The notes under the pieces: model-generated
What the model was told of the DNA's origin: nothing
Seen by the model: the letters and a program-made list of their open reading frames with translations, nothing else
The model's database searches: none
Part shown: positions 58,401-64,000 of the stretch, piece by piece
Layout: the number at the start of each line of letters is the position of its first letter
Position numbering within the stretch: position 1 is the stretch's first letter
Assembly (NCBI GenBank): GCA_019155185.1
Contig: CM032794.1
Coordinates: 12,750,721-12,814,720 of the forward strand
Length of the DNA: 64,000 nucleotides
Source of the DNA: Beaufortia kweichowensis
Taxonomy: Eukaryota; Chordata; Actinopteri; Cypriniformes; Gastromyzontidae
Reading direction: 5' to 3'
Made by a program: the position numbers and the translations under genes

Positions 58401-58870
58401 AGGCGAACACCCGAAGGGCTGCTCGGTGTTGAGGACGTGCTTGACTGCGAGGAAAGTCTTTCCCGGCCCCAGCCTCCACCAAATGCTTTCCGACACGAGA
58501 AGGAGATGCTACTGCTACGCTCTTGAGTTTTGACGCTAACTTCCGAGTTCCGACGGAAAAAGCCTCTGCTCGCTGGTCTGGAGTCGCTCTCACGGCGGGT
58601 TCGCAGGGCCGTCTCTAGCTTCTTCTCAAACATCTGCTTGGTCTCCTGACACTTGGACCAGGCGAACTTCCACTGTTTGAGTCCCTGGTCGTTCCTCAGC
58701 TCCCCGGCGAGGTCTTTCATCTCCTGGAAGCATGCGTCTGGAATTGGAGGATGCTGACTGTGATATGTCTCCAAACATGAGATCACGCTCTGGCACTTCT
58801 CAGTCATGCTACAATCCTCCATACTGACACACGCCAAATGACGCATGCCCTCTAGTGCCCATTCATATGC
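52467..58870 (-). CDS. plekhg4: plekhg4 (puratrophin-1) RhoGEF, 3' part, with a frameshift in the DH domain
   Basis: Dbl-family guanine-nucleotide exchange factor acting on Rho GTPases. In-window exons in transcript order: 58870-57960, 56736-56489, 55850-55761, 55643-55419, 55334-55164, 55053-54873, 54440-54324, 53934-53686, 53420-53224 and a tentative last exon with GTTTAA at 52472-52467. Visible parts are the end of a spectrin-like segment (KQWKFAWSKCQETKQMFEKK), a Ser-rich linker, the DH domain (EMVTTEREYVRSLRYI to YLLKPIQRMSKYALLLKDL), the PH domain (QLVRQDEF to HAWTSDVARILW), EMVSMGVGNKPYLDIKPSDA, and a Ser/Gly tail with SGSSGSDSGCVS. Order and motifs match PLEKHG4 as I remember it. The N-terminal part, with the SEC14-like region, lies past the right edge. 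One apparent 2-nt loss breaks the frame at 56603. Confidence 0.9.
53224..53420 (-). CDS. plekhg4: plekhg4 penultimate exon, Ser/Gly tail
   Basis: 197 nt, acceptor TCTCTAG, donor AGCG|GTTAGT. It encodes ESSGSSSHCLSGSGSSGSDS and ends FNSQYISA on a codon boundary. A second AG six bases in (CTACAG) also keeps frame and would replace Thr-Thr-Glu with Lys at the junction. Confidence 0.87.
53686..53934 (-). CDS. plekhg4: plekhg4 exon, C-terminal tail
   Basis: 249 nt, acceptor TAACAG, donor ATGA|GTATGT. It encodes ARTRASIAVSLFDHSNPFKR and an acidic stretch CIEEDELEHETSSQPSM. Confidence 0.9.
54324..54440 (-). CDS. plekhg4: plekhg4 exon after PH domain
   Basis: 117 nt, acceptor ATGCAG, donor AGAG|GTGAGC. 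It encodes IRMQEMVSMGVGNKPYLDIK and AINDRAIDYIMKGR, conserved just after the PH domain in this family. Confidence 0.92.
54873..55053 (-). CDS. plekhg4: plekhg4 exon, PH domain second half
   Basis: 181 nt, acceptor CCTATAG, donor AAAG|GTGAGA. It encodes ALRFEIWFRRRTSKNQAYIL and the C-terminal PH helix KHAWTSDVARILWQQA, including its invariant Trp. Confidence 0.94.
55164..55334 (-). CDS. plekhg4: plekhg4 exon, PH domain first half
   Basis: 171 nt, phase 0, acceptor CCTCAG, donor TTTAAG|GTAAAC. It encodes VNLKEQGQLVRQDEFTIWYG and RHVFLFEDLVLFSKPKR, PH strands 1-4. Confidence 0.94.
55419..55643 (-). CDS. plekhg4: plekhg4 exon, DH domain CR3
   Basis: 225 nt, phase 0, acceptor CTTTCCAG, donor GTGAT|GTGAGT. 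It encodes DLASYLLKPIQRMSKYALLL, the hallmark helix of DH domains, and FQLRHGNDLLAMDAIRDCD. Confidence 0.95.
55761..55850 (-). CDS. plekhg4: plekhg4 exon, DH domain
   Basis: 90 nt, phase 0, acceptor CTTACAG, donor TTCAGG|GTGAGC. It encodes QDQFSLYALYSKNKPKSYAL and LASHGNSFFR, a conserved PLEKHG4/TRIO-type DH segment. Confidence 0.93.
56489..56736 (-). CDS. plekhg4: plekhg4 exon, first part of DH domain, frame-broken
   Basis: A 248-nt exon with acceptor CTTTAG and donor CGACAT|GTACGA. It begins KLRHIVDEMVTTEREYVRSL and runs to DLRGKR. After that the family continuation VIFGNLEKLVDFHSQYFLKE is found in another frame. Flanking phases require 249 nt, so two bases are missing (or one is extra). 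Read as given, the original frame hits a stop at CTG-TAA about 30 codons on. Confidence 0.88.
56600..56606 (-). other. plekhg4: frameshift point in plekhg4 DH domain
   Basis: Minus-strand codons GGA AAG CGC (GKR) are followed by a lone A and then GTC ATT TTC (VIF). Relatives have one extra residue (Ser or Thr) between Arg and Val/Ile. The simplest explanation is loss of one unit of a GTGT dinucleotide pair, either real or a sequencing/assembly error. Confidence 0.85.
56737..57959 (-). other. plekhg4 intron
   Basis: A 1.2 kb intron between the linker exon and the first DH exon. No other exon is seen. Confidence 0.8.
57960..58870 (-). CDS. plekhg4: plekhg4 exon, spectrin-like end and Ser-rich linker
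   Basis: A 911-nt exon with acceptor CTCTGTCAG and donor GGCAG|GTGGGT. It opens in phase 0 with AYEWALEGMRHLACVSMEDC, holds the helical WKFAWSKCQETKQMFEKKLE, then about 200 residues rich in Ser/Arg/Thr with probable phosphorylation sites. It ends RSKG, and the split Ser leads into KLRHIVDEM of the DH domain. Confidence 0.92.
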
Positions 58871-59538
58871 CTGACAGAGAGAGAAAGAGAACACAAAAGA
58901 GTCAGAAGATGTGATGTGCAGCAAAAAGCGTATTCACAGTGAAAAAAATATGTGAAAAAAAGACATGAAAACAACACTTTGTGTGTGGTAAATCGGCAGC
59001 TTCTGAAGAAGAAAGCAATATAGAGAATGAAGGCAATATATCACAATAAGACCTTACACATCTGAGAAGGAACAAGAGAATCTTTATGAAAAAATGATCA
59101 GTGCAGTGTGAATTAAAGAGGAAAAAATAGAGAAAAGGAATAAGGGACGGATAGAGAGAGTGAGAAACCTCCCAGGACTTCTTTCATGGAAAATAAAGAG
59201 GTTTTTAGCCAGGAGCTGGGAGGTCTGGGTAAGAAGGTTTTAACATGCAGCTTAGCAGCAGGAGACACTATAGTTTCAGCTATGTGTGACATCACACTGC
59301 CACAAAGACACATGCCAAGCGCTTTACTGACTATCTCACTCTTTAAGAGAAAATCTGATGCCCCTTTCTCAAACTTTCACTACATTTTCTTATATCACCT
59401 CTAGATTTTAAAGGATTTTACATTCTGACAGGCAGACAGGTTTAGTGCATGCTCATATGGATGCGAGTGTTCACCACAATAAGTGGAAATAAGTGGTTAA
59501 ACTCCACAGGGGGTTAACAGATCAAGCACAACCCCCTA

Positions 59539-59540
<2 letters not shown>

Positions 59541-59582
<42 letters not shown>
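59541..59582. repeat. (AC)21 microsatellite
   Basis: Perfect 42-bp AC repeat. Confidence 0.97.
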
Positions 59583-59585
<3 letters not shown>

Positions 59586-59970
59586 TGGCTGCAAACACAG
59601 GTCTGTGTTTAGACATTCTTAAGAAAGAAGGAAAACTCCCCCTTTTCTATCTCTTTCTGTGCACACACAAAACTTCTTTTTCCCCTCCACATTCTCATTT
59701 AGCTGCTATTTGACATGGTGACGTGATGGCAATGGTGACATCTTTTGCCTTCCCAAGCCTCTCTCTCCCTCTCTCTGGTTAGGGTGACATGCAGGCCACA
59801 TGCCAGTGTATAAATGTCTAACACTCAGATACTAAGTCAAACCCAAGACCAGGAGTCAGAGGTCAGCTGTGCACACTAACAATACATACTGCCAAGTGAA
59901 AAAGCAGTAGAAAAAGAGAGACACAAAAGATGTAAATGTGGCATAACCGATGACTGAAACTGCAGTGATG

Positions 59971-60085
59971 TGTTTCTGTAGCTCAACTGGTAGAGCATGG
60001 TCCTTACAATGTCATTGGTTCAATTTCTATACACTTTCTTTGGGTAAAAATTTAAATGTTTTGAATTAAGCATTGGATAAGTGGT
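59971..60085 (+). mobile_element. tRNA-derived SINE-like element
   Basis: TAGCTCAACTGGTAGAGCAT at 59979-59998 matches a tRNA D-arm/A box, and GGTTCAATTTC at 60017-60027 matches a decayed B box. The tRNA stem positions do not pair well and an AT-rich tail follows, so this is a tRNA-headed SINE or pseudo-tRNA and not a working tRNA gene. Confidence 0.65.
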
Positions 60086-63000
60086 TGCAAAAAATATTTA
60101 GAGTTGTATAATATGACCTAATATGAACTGCTGAAAAGTAGAAAGATGAAAATGGCGAATAAATAGTGATCATCCCATTTTTTTAAATGGAGACATACGC
60201 ACTGTTGCTAGAAAGTAAGTTAAAGTCAATATATATTGATCATTACATCATTTTGCTTGAGATCTCAGGTGAATTTGGTTAATGCTATGTGCTACTGATT
60301 AATCTCCATCACTAAACTCCTGATGTGTAAAACAGACATGGGAAACACAAATATAAAGTGCTCTGTTCCTGCAGTAAAACAGCACCAACTGTTTATGGTG
60401 CTAAACTCACCCACAGGTTCTGCAGAGGACCTGGGGTCAGAGTCTAAAGCTAATCCAGCTCTCAAAGCCGCCTCCCGTGTTTTCCCTTTAGTGAAATAAA
60501 GCAGACACTTTGATCAATAGCCCAATATAGTTCCTCACTCTATCTGATGCCCATAACACTGTGGGCAGGGAATGACATCATCGTTTGGTTGTTTAGCACA
60601 TACGACTCTTTGAAGTGTGAATGGTGTGTGTGGCAGGACTCTGATTGGTGAGAGCAGAATTAGTTTGCCTGAGGGACGCACCTCAAAAGGCCCCACACTA
60701 TTCATCCTTTCACAAAGAACGAGAGAAACAGAGAGAAACAGAGAGGGAGAGAGTTAGATGTGCTAAAACAGAATAGTGGGAGTTAGACAGATTTGGACTG
60801 AGCTTTTGTACACTCCCATAAATGAATCTCTTAGCAGTTTAAGTGGGTCAAGAGGAGCGTTTAAACTTGAAAGGAACCATCTTTTATTATTTCCTCTAAA
60901 AGAAAACCACCAAAAGGGAGAAAGGTTTTCATGACATCAGCCAGTCTCTGATCTCATGTCTGAGAAATGCCAGGAATGTGTTTTTCTTATGAAATAATAA
61001 GGGATAACGTGTGTCAAAGTATGAGCCTGGCATTATTCACATTGGGTTTTAGAAGACACGGGTTTAAGATTGCTAATGGTTATTGCACTGTAGCTCACAG
61101 GAGCCCGTTAAACCTAACACATGCGTCTCTGTCGCATCATGATTGAAAGAAATGACTAAAATGCTGCTCTGCTGTTCAGTTCTACCTCGCTGTGGTAGAT
61201 TTTAAGATGATGATGATTGGATCGTGATGAGTGGTGCTAACAAAACAGAGGGAACATGTCTGATTTGCTATAGACTGCAGGAAATGAGAGCAAGCGAGCG
61301 AGAGATCCTTTTTAATGAAGACACCCTGCTGAGTGTCGGAAGACCAACCACAGACAAGTACCTTGAACAAAAACTTTTCTTAAATCCTGCTTAACAGAAG
61401 CAAAATGTTACTGTTGCTATGCTATTAAAAAAAAAGATCCATCACCAAACTCCAATAGATATTATGACAACATGGCAGACACCATCTGCCATCTTATCCT
61501 GCATTTAAATCTATTTTAAAGAAATGCAAATAAAATGAAAGAATAATAAAGAGGAAGGAAGAGCTAAAGAGAGGTGGCACCTGTATGATAACTAGCCCCT
61601 TTAAATTTAATCTAACTGTGGTTTAATGCAATATAATGGTGCATTAAATTCCCCAAACCCAAAGGCCCATAAAAGTCATTAATCTTAGACCGATCAATTA
61701 ATGCTATTGTATGATTGATGAGGAAAGCTTTAGAGGAATGCGATTCGGCTCAGTTCTATTGTTGTGCGTCTCAGCAAAGGCACATGCGAGTATGCGCGTG
61801 TCTGCTGCGGGGGGGGGCGTCTCTGTGTTTCCTATAAAGATTCATGAATGTCAAAGACTGAGCAATCAGACTCAAAAAAGAAGAGTTCAGCGATGGCATG
61901 CACACACACACACACACACAGGGAGGGGAGAAACAGCCCGTGACAGATGTGCTTATGGTCTCCTCTCTCTGGTTTTGTATAAAGAGCATGCGAAGAAATG
62001 AACGTGTTGCATATGTATGGCAGTGGGAAGCAGACACACGGCAGCTGCTGTGTAAAGAAGGAGATCATGAACTCTTAATGCTAACTGAAGTAATCCCAGC
62101 CCACTGAAAGTCTGTCTGCCCGTTTTTATTTCCTCTCTGGTTTATATCCAGTTCAGATGCAGGAAAAGAGTGCAGACACCCACACTTCATAAGCTTTGAT
62201 ACTTCTAAAAGCATTAAATATGTGTCTATGCACAACAGATGTCAAACAAACTGTTGTGCTGCAGTGTGCGACTGCTGTTTCTCATAGAGTTCAAGTTTGC
62301 TGGCTTCATTGTGGGTAATGACTGGTTGGAAAATAAAGCAGAGAGGTCCACGGGTTGCTGTTTTTTGCCCTGTCCTGGTTGGCAGCGTGCTCAGGTGAGG
62401 GCTATTAAATCGTCACCGTCTGCCTATTAGTCCAACTTTATGAGCCGAACAGGAAATGATTTTGCTTGCGAGGGGAGCGTGTCTACAGCTCTGAATCTGC
62501 AACTGTATGCTGATGGTTTAGATTATCCATGCAAAACAAATTGACGTTTTTACATTATTTATAAATTTAAAACTGAAGAATGATGAAATAACATTTTCCA
62601 AGGTGAATTATAGACCGGCTACTGGAGGACAAGCAGTATATGGTAGCATGTGGGCACAAAAAAAAAAAAAAAAATCACAGGAGTGTGTTGTGTGTTCTGT
62701 CTGAGTATAATGTGATTGAACTGCACTCAGGAGGGGGCTGAGAACACAGGGTCTGCAGTGCACACCAATCAGACTGCATTAAACTATCAGACTGACATTA
62801 ATCACAACCAATCACAATACTGATCAGAGCGAGTGGCTACTTAAATGCCTCGCACACACCCAAATGGCGCCGCAAAAAGCTTACAAGGTCACGCAAACAC
62901 TCACATACCCTAGGGGAATACGCATTATCCAACAGAGGAAGAAAAATTTAAATCCTAAAATCTGACCAAGAGCCTAAATTTGGAGGATCTGCTCAGCAAA

Positions 63001-64000
63001 GTGATGGGGACTGGGACTGCAATGATTAAGATCAATTTAACTTGCCCACAATTCAGCTGTATGTCTTGTTTCAGATGGACTAGTAAATGTAAATGAATTT
63101 AAAATGACAAAATACAATAAAGATCATAAAAATGTAATTAGACATTGTGAAAACTTTTATAATAAAAGTTTCATGAGGTCATGAGAGTTGTGTTTATTTT
63201 CTGACCATGAAGTAAAAATACTAACTCTTTGAAGCACTAAAGAGATTTTTTTTTTTACAAGCAGCACATGCTTTCCAGGTGGCTAATGAATGCAAGGTGC
63301 AAACTCACCAGCGATTAGTCAACATGTCATTACAAGCTGTGAAGAGAAAAGCGACAGCGCTTTTACTTTGCCTATTCTGTCTGTCAGTCTTCCTTCCATT
63401 CTTCACCCAACTCTATAAAGAACATCATGGGAGGTCAACCATCACACGCATTAGTTTATCATCTTTCTTGTCACTGAACAAGTGTGGAGGTCAGTGTTTT
63501 GTATCCACAGGTGCTAACCCCAGGTTCTGCCATAACAGAGCAGGACACCGGCACACAGAGACAGGAGGCCACAGTCAACGCATCACAAAAGACAGACACA
63601 CCTAATTAACAGAGCATGAGGCTGTTTTGTCCTTCCAAGTGCTGTCTCCTGTTGTCCGTTGGGGGTTTGGAGGGAAATGAGGTGTAGAAAAGGGGAATTG
63701 GGGTCCTGTGTTTTAGGGGGAACTGTCCAGAGATGGTGCTCTGTTTTGGGAGGGTGCACATGCCTCAGGCCCAGTCAAGCAGCAGGAAGAGAAAGTAGCT
63801 GCAGTAGTCTGTAAATGTTATTAGAGACCCCAGTATGATAAGAAGAAATTTGAGAAGGACAGATTTGGTGAACACACACACAGGATCTACATGCAAGACA
63901 AACACACTTATTGAGGTTGGCATATGCTGGGAGTGAGTGACTGGACATCCAGAGATCTCTATAACATCTATCTACATTATCTAACCAATTAAACAGGACT

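Larger units (their letters stand above)
58871..64000 (-). other. plekhg4 upstream intron(s), running off the window
   Basis: 5.1 kb without a coding exon I can support. It holds an (AC)21 repeat, a tRNA-like SINE head and a CA run at 61899-61920. The missing N-terminal exons of plekhg4 are expected beyond the right edge. Confidence 0.6.

Noticed and set aside
59971..60030. Possible functional tRNA gene
   Set aside because: The A and B box are recognisable but stems are unpaired and the B box is mutated. A SINE head or pseudo-tRNA fits better.
60410..60500. Exon-like minus-strand stretch reading KTREAALRAGLALDSDP between AAAG and GGTGAG
   Set aside because: Its only open frame ends one base into a codon, while the next plekhg4 exon (58870) starts on a codon boundary, so it cannot be joined. 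No family similarity was recognised.

Overview
This is a vertebrate nuclear window, almost certainly teleost and probably cyprinid-like. The genes are split into short exons with GT-AG introns. CA/TG and TC microsatellites are frequent. The dispersed repeats include tRNA-headed SINE pieces and short inverted-repeat elements that I recognise from carp/zebrafish-type genomes; the taxonomic call is an inference from these.

Layout. (1) 1-26,995, plus strand: the 3' two thirds of nfatc3, a calcineurin-regulated Rel-homology transcription factor. Nine coding exons run from the end of the regulatory region, through the DNA-binding Rel-homology region, to the C-terminal transactivation region, then a 2.3 kb 3' UTR. 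(2) 27,880-42,500, minus strand: the complete esrp2 gene, an epithelial splicing regulator. It has 14 constitutive coding exons plus alternative 3' coding exons. It lies tail-to-tail with nfatc3, as I recall for the mammalian NFATC3/ESRP2 pair. (3) 44,108-46,937, minus strand: two tandem intronless class A GPCR genes resembling leukotriene B4 receptors, sharing a nearly identical 302 bp block. (4) about 52,467-58,870 and beyond the right edge, minus strand: the 3' part of plekhg4 (puratrophin-1), a Rho guanine-nucleotide exchange factor, covering the end of the spectrin-like region, the DH domain, the PH domain and the C-terminal tail. Its first DH exon carries an apparent 2-base frameshift.

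The genes are not an operon. The links between them are synteny (nfatc3-esrp2) and tandem duplication (the two receptors). The observations most worth following up are the esrp2 3' exon choice, which decides whether the protein has a complete fourth RRM; the gene-conversion-like tract between the receptors; and the plekhg4 frameshift. Exon boundaries were set by eye from splice consensus, reading-frame continuity across junctions and remembered family sequence. No alignment program or database search was run.
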